This document shows positions 23,482-32,094 of a DNA stretch of 45,462 nt, piece after piece. The notes under the pieces were generated by a model, which worked only from the letters and a program-made list of their open reading frames with translations, was not told the origin of the DNA and did no database searches. The translations under genes were made by a program, and so were the position numbers. Source of the DNA: Methylacidiphilales bacterium (GTDB taxonomy: Bacteria > Verrucomicrobiota > Verrucomicrobiia > Methylacidiphilales > UBA1321); NCBI GenBank assembly GCA_026225555.1, contig JAMFSY010000015.1, positions 1 through 45,462 on the forward strand, read 5' to 3'. Within the stretch, counting starts at the first letter, position 1. Every line of letters begins with the position of its first letter.

Positions 23482-24348
23482 ATGTCCACTCGGCCCCGGG
23501 TTCCCGTCTCGATCCTGCTTCCGATCAAGAACGAGGCTGCCAATCTTCCCCGTTGCCTCGCCGCCATTGCGTGGGCCGATGAGATTTTCGTCGTCGATTC
23601 CCAAAGCACCGACGGCTCGCAGGAAATCGCCGAACGGGCGGGGGCGAAGGTCGTCCAATTTCACTTCAACGGCATCTGGCCCAAGAAAAAAAATTGGGCC
23701 CTGGAGAACCTGCCCTTCGCGCACCCGTGGGTCTTCATCCTCGATGCCGACGAAGTCCTGCCGCCGGGAACGGAAGAGGAAATCCGCGCCATCGTCGCGG
23801 CGGAAAGTTCCCCCATCACCGGCTACTGGATTAATCGCCGGTTCATGTTCATGGGCCAATGGCTGCGCCACGCCTACTACCCGAATTGGAATCTGCGCCT
23901 CTTCCGGCATCGTCTCGGCCGCTACGAAAAGTTGACCGACGTCGATACGCAAAGCGGCGATAACGAGGTGCATGAGCACGTCGTCGTTCAAGGTGAGACC
24001 GGTCGTCTTCGTTCGGAAATGGACCACTACGCCTTTCCCTCCGTCGAGGTCTTCGTGGAGAAGCATAATCGCTACTCCAACTGGGAAGCCCGCGTCGCGC
24101 TGGATCGGTCCATGCGCCAGGATGATCGGTTGCAGATGCAGACGGTCGGATTGCGGCGCAAGCTCAAGCGGCTCTCGCAGCACTTGCCTTGCCGGGGTTT
24201 GCTCCGCTTTCTCTACGTCTATGTTTTTCAGCGCGGCTTCCTTGATGGACGCGAGGGCTATTACTTCGCGCGCCTGCACGGCTTTTATGAATTTCTCAGC
24301 GAGGCCAAGACCTACGAACTCCGGCAGCGCGCCAAACGGAGCGAGTAA
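23482..24348 (+). CDS. Family 2 glycosyltransferase (WaaE/KdtX-like)
   Basis: 288 residues. GT-A fold start VSILLPIKNEAANLPRCLAA, the DSQSTDGSQEIAERAGA region, and the metal-binding motif LDADEVL near residue 92. The pattern of WPKKKNWALENLP and an aromatic central region matches the WaaE-type GT2 group that adds glucose or similar sugars to LPS core or exopolysaccharide. It is the only plus-strand glycosyltransferase of the locus and lies tail to tail with the initiating transferase, separated by a family C repeat. Confidence 0.87.
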   Translation: MSTRPRVPVSILLPIKNEAANLPRCLAAIAWADEIFVVDSQSTDGSQEIAERAGAKVVQFHFNGIWPKKKNWALENLPFAHPWVFILDADEVLPPGTEEEIRAIVAAESSPITGYWINRRFMFMGQWLRHAYYPNWNLRLFRHRLGRYEKLTDVDTQSGDNEVHEHVVVQGETGRLRSEMDHYAFPSVEVFVEKHNRYSNWEARVALDRSMRQDDRLQMQTVGLRRKLKRLSQHLPCRGLLRFLYVYVFQRGFLDGREGYYFARLHGFYEFLSEAKTYELRQRAKRSE

Positions 24349-24359
24349 GCCTTCTCAAG

Positions 24360-24423
24360 GGTAGGGACGGCATTCCATGCCGTCCGACTTATTTCAGGGA
24401 CCGCACGGAGTGCCGTCCCTACC
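24360..24423. repeat. Palindromic repeat family C
   Basis: Arms 24360-24385 and 24398-24423 (GGTAGGGACGGCATTCC type) are inverted with a few mismatches and a 12-base spacer. It fills the gap between two convergent stop codons, the right arm ending directly at the stop of the next gene, and may work as a terminator. Unrelated in sequence to families A and B. Confidence 0.8.
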
Positions 24424-25875
24424 TTAATAAGCCGTCTTCGGCGGGGACACCATCTGCCACACCGTCCGCAGGATGATCGCCAGATCCAGGCTCAACCGCC
24501 AATTTTCCAGGTAAACGATGTCCGACTCCAGGCGCAACGCGATATCCGTCGGGGTGCGCGCCTCGCCACGAAATCCGCGCACCTGGGCAAGGCCGGTGAT
24601 GCCCGGCTTCACCACCGTGCGGATCGGATAGCTGGCGATCTGCTTCGCGAATTGCTCGTTGTGCTCGATCAGATGAGGGCGCGGTCCCGTCACGCTCATG
24701 TCCCCCCGCAGCACGTTCCAAAATTGCGGCAGTTCGTCGATGCTGAAGCGTCGTAGAAATTGTCCGCCCCGATAAACGCGCTCGTCACCCAGCGTTACCT
24801 GTCGCGCCGCATCCGGATTATTCGTGTGCATCGTCCGGTATTTCCAGATCAGGAACTGGTTGTTCTGGATTCCCGCCCGCACCTGCTTGAAGAAGACCGG
24901 CCCCGGCGAATAAAGCCGTTGCAGGAACCACACAAAAATGGATATCCACGGCAGGATCAGGACAACGACCGGCACGGAAATGAGAATGTCCAGCGTCCGC
25001 TTGGCGATCCGGTTCAGTGGATTTTCCAGCGGCTCCTTGCGGAGGGAAATAAAATGGTGCCCCTCGTCCTCCAGATAGATGACAGGATGGTTCAGCTTCT
25101 CCTCGAGATTATTGAAGATCAGCAGCCGGACACCGTGGCGTTCCATCGCCGCCATCAGCTTCCGGTGCTGCTCCGGCGCTTCGGGCAATTGCAGGAGGAT
25201 GACCTGCGTGATGCCGTATTCGCGGATGACTTTTTCCGCATCGGCCACCCGCCCCAGACGTCGCAGATCGCCGCTGACCGCCGGGTCGAACGGATCGTCG
25301 TTCAAGATCCCCAGCGTATCCATGCCGAAGATTTCCTTGCTGTTCAGCCAGCTCCGCAGATGCAGCGCCTTGGGAGGCGAGCCGATCAACAGGATGCGCC
25401 CCTTGCGGATTCCGCTGAAAAGCGAATGGGCCAGCATCGCCCACAGATAACGATTCGACCAAAGCAGGATCAGGTAAAGGACAGGCATCCAGACCACCAG
25501 CGAAATGCGCGAGATGTAGTTATCGCGGGCCCAGGCGAGATAAACGAAGAGCGCGCCCATCGCGTACAAGGTCTGGTGCAGGCTGACTTGGTGCTGCCGC
25601 AGGAAACTATGGCCGAAGGGATTGAATTGCTTGCTGGCGTGATCACGCCGATTCGATTCCACAATCAGCCCGGCCATCATGATCAACGTGTAGATCGGGT
25701 AGTGGGCGATCTGCTGGAGACTCAGCGTGCGGAAGAAACCGGTGCCCAAAAGCGGCAACAGAAAAGACAGGGCGACCAGGATGCACTGGAGCAGCAGCAA
25801 CACCGCCTGGAGACCTCGCTTTCGTTGTAAGATCATCGGTTTTTGTGCATTTGCCCCGCCTGGCTTTTCCAGCAT
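24424..25875 (-). CDS. Polyprenyl-phosphate hexose-1-phosphate transferase (initiating enzyme)
   Basis: 483 residues. Four or five N-terminal helices, a central Rossmann-like region (ILLIGSPPKA near 170), a membrane re-entrant helix (ISVPVVVLILPWISIFVW), then the Bac_transf catalytic domain with VFFKQVRAGIQNNQFLIWKY and RRFSIDELPQFWNVLRGDM and TGPRPHLIEHN. Enzymes of this WcaJ/WbaP type move a hexose-1-phosphate, often glucose or galactose, from UDP-sugar to undecaprenyl phosphate and so start repeat-unit synthesis. Start ATG 25875, with ATG 25836 possible. It is the last gene of the minus-strand run, separated by 111 bases from the preceding GT4 gene. Confidence 0.92.
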   Translation of the reverse strand: MLEKPGGANAQKPMILQRKRGLQAVLLLLQCILVALSFLLPLLGTGFFRTLSLQQIAHYPIYTLIMMAGLIVESNRRDHASKQFNPFGHSFLRQHQVSLHQTLYAMGALFVYLAWARDNYISRISLVVWMPVLYLILLWSNRYLWAMLAHSLFSGIRKGRILLIGSPPKALHLRSWLNSKEIFGMDTLGILNDDPFDPAVSGDLRRLGRVADAEKVIREYGITQVILLQLPEAPEQHRKLMAAMERHGVRLLIFNNLEEKLNHPVIYLEDEGHHFISLRKEPLENPLNRIAKRTLDILISVPVVVLILPWISIFVWFLQRLYSPGPVFFKQVRAGIQNNQFLIWKYRTMHTNNPDAARQVTLGDERVYRGGQFLRRFSIDELPQFWNVLRGDMSVTGPRPHLIEHNEQFAKQIASYPIRTVVKPGITGLAQVRGFRGEARTPTDIALRLESDIVYLENWRLSLDLAIILRTVWQMVSPPKTAY

Positions 25876-25986
25876 CCTTCCAGCCCGGCGAAGTCACTAA
25901 TCCTGTTACACTTTATAGATGCTCGAACGATTTTGAATCATGCCAGAGTTTTCCCGCCCGGAAAGAATTTTGCGGCGAGGCGGCCG

Positions 25987-27144
25987 TTAAGCCTTTAAGG
26001 CGGCGACGGATGCGATCAATCTCTCTGCCACGCGGTCCATCAGGAAGTGCCGCTCAAAACAGAGGCGCGCCGCCTCGTACGCCCGCGTCCGCGCGGTCTC
26101 ATCCAGGGCGAGCCAGCGCTCGAGCAGGCGCACCGTTCCGGGCAGGTCATCATTCTCGATCAACCCCGCGTGATCCGCGGCGATCTCGCGCCAGATATTC
26201 ACCTTGTCGGAGATGAGCACGGCGCGGTGGCAGGCCAGCGATTCCGCGACCGAGACACCAAAATTTTCCTGGTGCGAGGGCAGGACAAAGACCTCCGCCG
26301 CGCGAAAGGCGCCCCATTTCAAATCTCCCGTCAGCATGCCGGTCCACGTCACCCGTTCCTCCAGCCCGAGGCTCCGCGCCAGTTCGATCATTTGCGCGCC
26401 GTAAGGACTATCGGCCGGCCCCGCCATCACGAGATGCACATCGGCGGGAGTCCGCGCCAGGATGGTGTGAAAGGCGCGGAGCAGCAGGTCGCACCCCTTT
26501 TTCTCGTGCATGCGCCCGAGAAAAAGAAAGAGCCGTTGGCCCGCGAGTCGCGGAAATTCCCGGAAGAAAAGCTCACGCGGCCCGATCTCGTCCTCCGGCG
26601 GCGGCTCGATGCCGAAGCCGATCACCTCTTCCCGGCAGCGATAAAGCCAGAACGATTGCCGCGCATTCCGCCGTTCTTCCTCGGAGGTGAAAAAAACGGC
26701 GGCGGCATCGCGCAGCACCCGATATTCCGCCCATGGCCAGTAGAGCCATTTCTTCAGATGCTTGAGCGGGTAGTGCCGCTTGAACCAGGGATCCAGCATG
26801 CCATGCGGAAAGACGACATACTGCAACGACGTTTTCCGCGCGGCGCGCCAGACGGCCAGGTTCCCGAATTGCCAGAGCCCGTTGACCACGATCATGTCGT
26901 ATTCGCAGCCATGTCGCACCAGCCACGGCACGGCCCGCGGGGAATAACCGTAGCCCGTCCGGCCCGGGCCGAGCGCGGTGAGAGGCAGGGGAAAATCGCG
27001 GACCCACGGCGCATCGGGCGCATCGAGGCTCATCACCTCAACCGTGGCCCCGAGCCGGATCAGCGCCGCCGAAAGCTGCTTCAGCCCCTCCGTCGTGCCA
27101 CCCGCCTGCGGGTTCACGGAATGGATCACGTGGAGAATTTTCAC
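25987..27144 (-). CDS. Family 4 glycosyltransferase
   Basis: 385 residues from GTG 27144. The N-terminal half starts KILHVIHSVNPQAGGTTEGL (GT-B donor/acceptor fold); the second half has LFLFLGRMHEKKGCDLLLRA, then the EX7E motif ENFGVSVAE. The GTG at 27144 has AGGAG 8 bases upstream, overlapping the end of the previous gene, so translation is coupled: the stop of that gene is at 27147-27149. Retaining GT4 enzymes add sugars such as mannose, glucose or N-acetyl sugars; the specificity is not readable. Confidence 0.9.
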   Translation of the reverse strand: MKILHVIHSVNPQAGGTTEGLKQLSAALIRLGATVEVMSLDAPDAPWVRDFPLPLTALGPGRTGYGYSPRAVPWLVRHGCEYDMIVVNGLWQFGNLAVWRAARKTSLQYVVFPHGMLDPWFKRHYPLKHLKKWLYWPWAEYRVLRDAAAVFFTSEEERRNARQSFWLYRCREEVIGFGIEPPPEDEIGPRELFFREFPRLAGQRLFLFLGRMHEKKGCDLLLRAFHTILARTPADVHLVMAGPADSPYGAQMIELARSLGLEERVTWTGMLTGDLKWGAFRAAEVFVLPSHQENFGVSVAESLACHRAVLISDKVNIWREIAADHAGLIENDDLPGTVRLLERWLALDETARTRAYEAARLCFERHFLMDRVAERLIASVAALKA

Positions 27145-27146
27145 GG

Positions 27147-29504
27147 TCACGTCTCCTGGAAATTCCACCAAGCCGTCCAGGCCATGTCCCACTGCTGCTT
27201 TCCCGCCCAGAGCGTCGCCTCGATATAGTAGATATACTTCGGGCAGCCCTTGATTTTTTCGAGCGCGTGGACGGTCGCAAGGGCGTCGTCGTTTTGGCCT
27301 GCCTTTATCTCCGCGAGCGCGAGCATGATGCCGCTGGGCAGGTCATCGACCAACTCGTAGAACTGATGCTTCAGGTCGGCCACGGAAAGATTCGCCGGAG
27401 GCGTGGGCACGATGGGCTGTGGCGAGTAATGGGCGACGACAGCCCAGGCGTCCTTGAAATCCTTCTTCGCCGCGTACGATTCGGCCACATATTTCCAGCC
27501 CGTCGTCAGCCAGTCGGGATGCGCCGTGAGATGCGCCATGAGATCGTCCTTGTCGCCATGTTCCCACCACTGGGCGAAAAGTCTTTCGCGCCGAACCGGA
27601 TCGAGCGTCTTCAATTCGGGATCGGTGGCGAGAATATCGCCGATGATGGTCTTCGCCTCATCCGGCGTGGTGTAGCCGAGGAAGGTCAGCTGGAAATCGA
27701 TATTCCCGGAGGCGAGGTCCATCAGGGCCGCATGCACCTGGTCATTCGCGCGGGCCAGCACGACCATCTCCTTGTAGAGATCGTTTATTTCCAGCGGCGA
27801 AGCGCGGCGCAACGCCTCCGCCCACGCATTCTCACAAAGATCGGGCTGGCCCGCCGCCAGCCAGGTCGCTCCCTCGTCAAAGCAGGGCTTGACCCATTTC
27901 GATTGGAGATTGCGCGCCATCAGGAAATCAGCGCCCGCCTGTGCGAGTTGACCGGGAAGAAACGTCTCCGCGTAAGCGCGCTGGTAATAGACATGCCAGT
28001 CGAGCGGCGAGATCCGGAGGGCTTCCGTCGCGATGTCGCGGGCCGGGACGAGCTGATTCGTCGCAATCGCCTGGTCGCGGAGCGCGCTCAGTTGCTCCAG
28101 CGTGGCCGTGGTCGGAGGGACGGCCACGCCCGTGACCGAGGCCGTCCACCAGCCGCCCACCAGTAGCACGGCCAGGGCCAGGACGCGAAATAGGACCGGC
28201 ATTCCCGGCGTTCGCGGGCGCGCCTTCCAATCGGGGATGGCCAGGCTGGCGACCAGAATGCCCACCCAAAAGGAGCCGACCCGATGGCCCGAGACATCGA
28301 CCAGCCCGTGCAAAACAAAGAGGATGCCCGCGATGGTGCAGGCCCGGCGCAACGACTCGCCCGGTTTGGATTCAAAGGGCAGGCACCGTTTCAGCCACCA
28401 AATGATTCCCGCGAGGAAGATCAACGGCCCAAGCCAGCCCAGTTCGCACGCGGCCCAAAGCCAATCGCTTTCGGGATGGATGGCGCGATTCGCGTTGGCC
28501 GATTCCTGACGGTACGACGCGAAGAGCGGCTCGAAATTCCCCAGCCCCACGCCGAGGAAAGGCGACTGGAGTGAGAAGCGCAGCGCGTCCTTCTGGATCG
28601 CCACGCGGTAATGCGCGTCATGCACGGAGTCGCGGGGCTGGCCCTCGAAACGGGCAAGGGTGTCGCCGCCAAAAAGAAAGAAGAGCGTCAGCAGCGTGAA
28701 GACAAGCGCCAGGCTCAGGGTCAGCCACTTGACCGTGTAGGGATTTTTCCGGCGACGATGCACTGGCCAGAGATGCCAGAGGATAATTCCGCCAAAGAAC
28801 ATCACGATGCCGGACCGCGAGTAGCTGACAACCAGCGCCGCGCCGATGAGCGCAATCGTGGCCGCCCAGAGATAGCCGGAGAGGCGCCCCTTTCGCAGGC
28901 AATCGTAGATCAACGCGTAGTTGATCACGCCGCAGATGGCCAGGACATCCGCCGTTTGGTTGCGATTGGGAAACCAGCCGCGATTTTCTTCCTGGTCCCA
29001 GTTGGGCACGTGAAAGCCGGTGCAGAAAGCCACGACCGCGACGGCTGCCAGCAGGCCCACGCCGAGCACCAGCACCCGCACGGCCTGCAACCGCATCTTT
29101 TCATTCCAAATCTGGCTCAGGACGTAGTAGGCCCAGACGAGTCCGACGAACAGCAGGCAACAGGCCTGGATGGTCAGCCACGGCTGCGGCGTGCGCGAGC
29201 CGGGCAGGGTCGTTTGCACGCTCGCGGCCAGTCCAGTGAGATGTTGACGCCAAAGGGGAGCCGGCGCCCAGGCGGCGGGAAGAAACGCCGCCAATGCCAG
29301 CACAAGGAGCGCAGGAAGCAGCACGTTGGGCCAACGGCCAATCGAGCGACAGGTCGGTGCGGCCAGAAGCAGAATCGCCCCCAGCAGGGCGAGGAGGGCC
29401 TGCTCCCAGAGCACTGTCGCGCCGCCCATCGCGAGCGCAAGGAGAGTCAGGATCAGGATGCCCAGTCGTGAGGGCGATTTATAGACCGAAGATTTCACGG
29501 ACAC
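27147..29504 (-). CDS. O-antigen ligase-like protein with long C-terminal helical (TPR-like) domain
   Basis: 785 residues. Residues 1-440 hold about 12 membrane helices. The long periplasmic loop before the last helices carries YRVAIQKDALRFSLQSPFLG and VGLGNFE, the Wzy_C/ligase signature. Residues 470-785 are soluble and helical, with TPR-like phrasing (RDIATEALRISPLDWHVYYQ, CENAWAEALRRASP, ALAEIKAGQNDDALATVHAL). Proteins of this family either polymerise repeat units or ligate glycans to an acceptor; the TPR domain suggests protein partners, and some homologues are protein glycosylation ligases. Start GTG 29504. Its stop lies 2 bases before the next start. Confidence 0.88.
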   Translation of the reverse strand: MSVKSSVYKSPSRLGILILTLLALAMGGATVLWEQALLALLGAILLLAAPTCRSIGRWPNVLLPALLVLALAAFLPAAWAPAPLWRQHLTGLAASVQTTLPGSRTPQPWLTIQACCLLFVGLVWAYYVLSQIWNEKMRLQAVRVLVLGVGLLAAVAVVAFCTGFHVPNWDQEENRGWFPNRNQTADVLAICGVINYALIYDCLRKGRLSGYLWAATIALIGAALVVSYSRSGIVMFFGGIILWHLWPVHRRRKNPYTVKWLTLSLALVFTLLTLFFLFGGDTLARFEGQPRDSVHDAHYRVAIQKDALRFSLQSPFLGVGLGNFEPLFASYRQESANANRAIHPESDWLWAACELGWLGPLIFLAGIIWWLKRCLPFESKPGESLRRACTIAGILFVLHGLVDVSGHRVGSFWVGILVASLAIPDWKARPRTPGMPVLFRVLALAVLLVGGWWTASVTGVAVPPTTATLEQLSALRDQAIATNQLVPARDIATEALRISPLDWHVYYQRAYAETFLPGQLAQAGADFLMARNLQSKWVKPCFDEGATWLAAGQPDLCENAWAEALRRASPLEINDLYKEMVVLARANDQVHAALMDLASGNIDFQLTFLGYTTPDEAKTIIGDILATDPELKTLDPVRRERLFAQWWEHGDKDDLMAHLTAHPDWLTTGWKYVAESYAAKKDFKDAWAVVAHYSPQPIVPTPPANLSVADLKHQFYELVDDLPSGIMLALAEIKAGQNDDALATVHALEKIKGCPKYIYYIEATLWAGKQQWDMAWTAWWNFQET

Positions 29505-29586
29505 TCTTATCTACCTTCTCGGAGGGTGGGAGCGAGACTGAATAGTGGAAATTAATATTTTGGGTTTGAACAATAAAGTGGGTGGA

Positions 29587-30148
29587 CTATCCGCCCGGTG
29601 GCCGCGAAACGAGCCGGGGAAGTTCCGCTGCGAACCGAGCCTTTGCGTCGTCCACCGCCGTACTGCCCCACAGACCGAGTTCCCGCGATGGCCAGATAAG
29701 AATAGGCATCGTCCCCGTCCACGATTTTCATCAGGCCATCGACGCCGGTCTGATGAGAAGAAGGGCTGGCCAGTTCCTGGATCGCCATGAAAATCGCCGC
29801 GGGTTTGTAGGCCGGGTCGCTCTGCGTGGCGCGCATGGCGAAGGTCACCGCCTTTTCGCTCGCCCCCACCGCGTTGTAATAACGGGCGGCCATGAGAAGG
29901 TTCGACGCGCTGTTTTCGTCGTCGTGCAACAGCCCGGTGATGATCGTCCCGGCCTGCGTAGAGGCCGGTGATTGTCACCGTAGCTCCTGAAATTGGTTTG
30001 CCGTTCTGGTCTACCACTTTGCCTCAAAAATCATCGGACTCTTTTCCGCCTCCTGTATGGCCAGTTGTCTCGGGTTTTGAGCGCACGCCGACGCGTTGAG
30101 AAGGCACAAGCCGACAAAAAGTGAGAGCAAAATGCGAGCGGGGTTCAT
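29587..30148 (-). pseudogene. Broken exported protein with carboxypeptidase-regulatory-like and repeat domains
   Basis: From ATG 30148 a signal peptide is visible (MNPARILLSLFVGLCLLNA), then a -1 frameshift in a G run near 30025 leads into VVDQNGKPISGATVTITG, the start of a carboxypeptidase regulatory-like (CarboxypepD_reg) beta-sandwich. That domain is cut off by an apparent deletion and shift near 29945, after which a helical segment follows (LHDDENSASNLLMAARYYNA, YKPAAIFMAIQELASP). A third lesion near 29690 shifts to ELGLWGSTAVDDAKARFAAE and a stop at 29587-29589. At least three lesions make it inactive. Bases 30149-30401 upstream show no gene and may be more remnant. Confidence 0.7.
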
Positions 30149-30401
30149 CGAAACATGGGAGTAAGGGAGACCTCATAATGACTTCGATAGGTCTGAAGCC
30201 AAGCAATCCCGTACGTTCGAATCACTCCCTGTTTGCTCTCCAACGGGCGACCGAATTTGCAACCGCTACGACCGAAAATGCGAATCGAAGGAGTAGTTGC
30301 GAGTCAGACCAAATTCCTACGAGTTCAGCTTGATCGTGAGTCGCTTCAAGCAAATAGTCGCAGAGTTCTAGCGTGTGTAGATAGGCCGACGGCTACCCAC
30401 G

Positions 30402-30959
30402 TTACTTGGAAACGGCCCGCACTGCTACGGCGGGATTTCCCGCCACCCGGGCCCCTGGCTCGACATCCCGCGTCACCACCGCGCACGCCCCCACGATGGC
30501 CCGCTCCCCGATCGTGATGCCGGGCAGGACGAAGGCGCGCGCGCAGACAAACGCGCCCGGCCCGATGGTGATCTTGGCCGTTTGCAGGGGGAGGGTGGGG
30601 CTGTCGAATTGATGCGTGCCGGTGCAAAGATAAACCTCCTGCGCCACCGTTGCCGCCTCGTGGATCTCGATTTCGCCCAGGCTGTAGGCATGCGCGCCAT
30701 CGCCCAGGCAGGCGCGATCATGAAGGGTCAGATTCCAGGGCAACGCGATTCGCGCGCGTTGATGCACGAAGGGCCGGCCCGAGATCCGCGCGCCGAACAG
30801 GCGCAGCCAAAGCAATCGCCAGCCATTCAGCGGCTTCGGCGTCCACGCGCAAAAGAAGGCCCAGCAGAATTGCCACAGTGCCATGCCGATCTTCTCCCGC
30901 AAACTCCAGGGACTCTCATAGGGCGAGTTCTGCGTGTAGGTCTTGAGTGGCGCGGACAT
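30402..30959 (-). CDS. WcaF-like O-acetyltransferase (left-handed beta-helix)
   Basis: 185 residues from ATG 30959 (ATG 30974 also possible). The N-terminus YTQNSPYESPWSLREKIGMAL is the typical entry of the putative colanic-acid acetyltransferase group. It continues into hexapeptide repeats: HDRACLGDGAHAYSLGEIEI, AKITIGPGAFVCARAFVLPG, ITIGERAIVGACAVVTRDVE. The catalytic His is probably in GTHQFDSPTLPL. It should add acetyl groups from acetyl-CoA to a sugar of the repeat unit. In the minus-strand run, 73 bases after the GT9 gene. Confidence 0.9.
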   Translation of the reverse strand: MSAPLKTYTQNSPYESPWSLREKIGMALWQFCWAFFCAWTPKPLNGWRLLWLRLFGARISGRPFVHQRARIALPWNLTLHDRACLGDGAHAYSLGEIEIHEAATVAQEVYLCTGTHQFDSPTLPLQTAKITIGPGAFVCARAFVLPGITIGERAIVGACAVVTRDVEPGARVAGNPAVAVRAVSK

Positions 30960-31032
30960 CGGTGGCGCGAGCATGTGGCAGGATCGGAAAAAACTCCATC
31001 CCGGAGAAAAAAGGCCGGTTGGGAACGACGAA

Positions 31033-32094
31033 TCAGGAAAGCGCGATTTTCTCTTCCAACGCCGCCCGCACCTCCTCCACTTGGATCGAGGCGAGCGCTT
31101 CCTGCTGATAAGCCAGTTCCGCCGTCCGCTGCGGATTATAATAGGCCAACGGATAAAGATTCGCGTGGCCCTCGCCCATCGGGAACCATTGGCCCGGTGG
31201 GCAACGCGCGGAGAAAATCGTCACGCAGCGCGTTCCGCTCGCGGCGGCAAGATGCATCGGGCCGCTGTCATGCCCGATATAGAGGGCCGCTTTTTCCAGC
31301 ACGGCGGCACTCACCCGGGGCGAGGTCTTCCCGCAAAGATTGGCGCGCGGTCCCTGCCAGTTTTCCAGAAGCATTTCACTGCGGCCGGATTCATCCGCGC
31401 TGCCCAGCAGCACGAGCCCCCATTGGGGATGGGCGCGGCTTAATTCCGTTAGAAGCCGCGTCCAATTCGCCGTGCCCCAATCGTTGAGCGGCGTCTTCGT
31501 TCCGAGGCTCGCTGCGAGGAAAGTCCCGCCCTGGCCGGTCTCGCGCAAAAGCCGGGCGGCTTCGGCGCGTTCCTCTGCCGTCAGGCCCAGATCGAGCCAC
31601 TGGCGCTCGCGCAGGTCGGCGTGGCCGAGGGAGCGAATCCGGCGCAGTAACCGCTCCGCTTCCGATTCATAAAGCGCGCCTCCCTCGCGCAAACCGCAAA
31701 CGAGATCCCGCTTGAGAAAAGGAATGCCGATGATTCGTGGAATCCCGCACGCCTTGAAGAAGAGATAATCGCGCACGCTCGCCGCCAACCCTCGCGCGGA
31801 AGCGAGCGAGATGAGCAGGTCGAACCGCCCGGCGCGCAGGCGTGAACGCAAAGCGGCGAGTTGCCGCAGATCGCGCAGCCCGACCGGATAGTGGATGACC
31901 TCATCGATGAGCCCGGAGCCCGCGAGCACCGATTCCAGCGGCGCGGCCTTGCCCGAAACCGGCGCATTCGTCAGCACCGTGATCGTGGCCTGCGGATACG
32001 TTTTCTGGATCAGTCGAAAGCACGGCAGCGCCAGCACGGTATCGCCCAGGCTGCCCAGCCGGTAAACCAGAATCCTCGTGGAAGCGTGCGCCAT
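31033..32094 (-). CDS. Family 9 glycosyltransferase (heptosyltransferase-like)
   Basis: 353 residues with the GT9 start ILVYRLGSLGDTVLALPCFR and the C-terminal nucleotide-sugar motif YIGHDSGPMHLAAASGT. GT9 enzymes such as WaaC/WaaF use ADP-heptose or a related donor; in exopolysaccharide loci they often act on other sugars. Start ATG 32094 shares one base with the previous gene's stop (TAATG overlap), so translation is coupled. Confidence 0.9.
   Translation of the reverse strand: MAHASTRILVYRLGSLGDTVLALPCFRLIQKTYPQATITVLTNAPVSGKAAPLESVLAGSGLIDEVIHYPVGLRDLRQLAALRSRLRAGRFDLLISLASARGLAASVRDYLFFKACGIPRIIGIPFLKRDLVCGLREGGALYESEAERLLRRIRSLGHADLRERQWLDLGLTAEERAEAARLLRETGQGGTFLAASLGTKTPLNDWGTANWTRLLTELSRAHPQWGLVLLGSADESGRSEMLLENWQGPRANLCGKTSPRVSAAVLEKAALYIGHDSGPMHLAAASGTRCVTIFSARCPPGQWFPMGEGHANLYPLAYYNPQRTAELAYQQEALASIQVEEVRAALEEKIALS

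Noticed and set aside
29511..30017. Intact 168-codon minus-strand gene
   Set aside because: Similarity to a real protein jumps between three frames across this stretch, so it is a remnant and not one gene.
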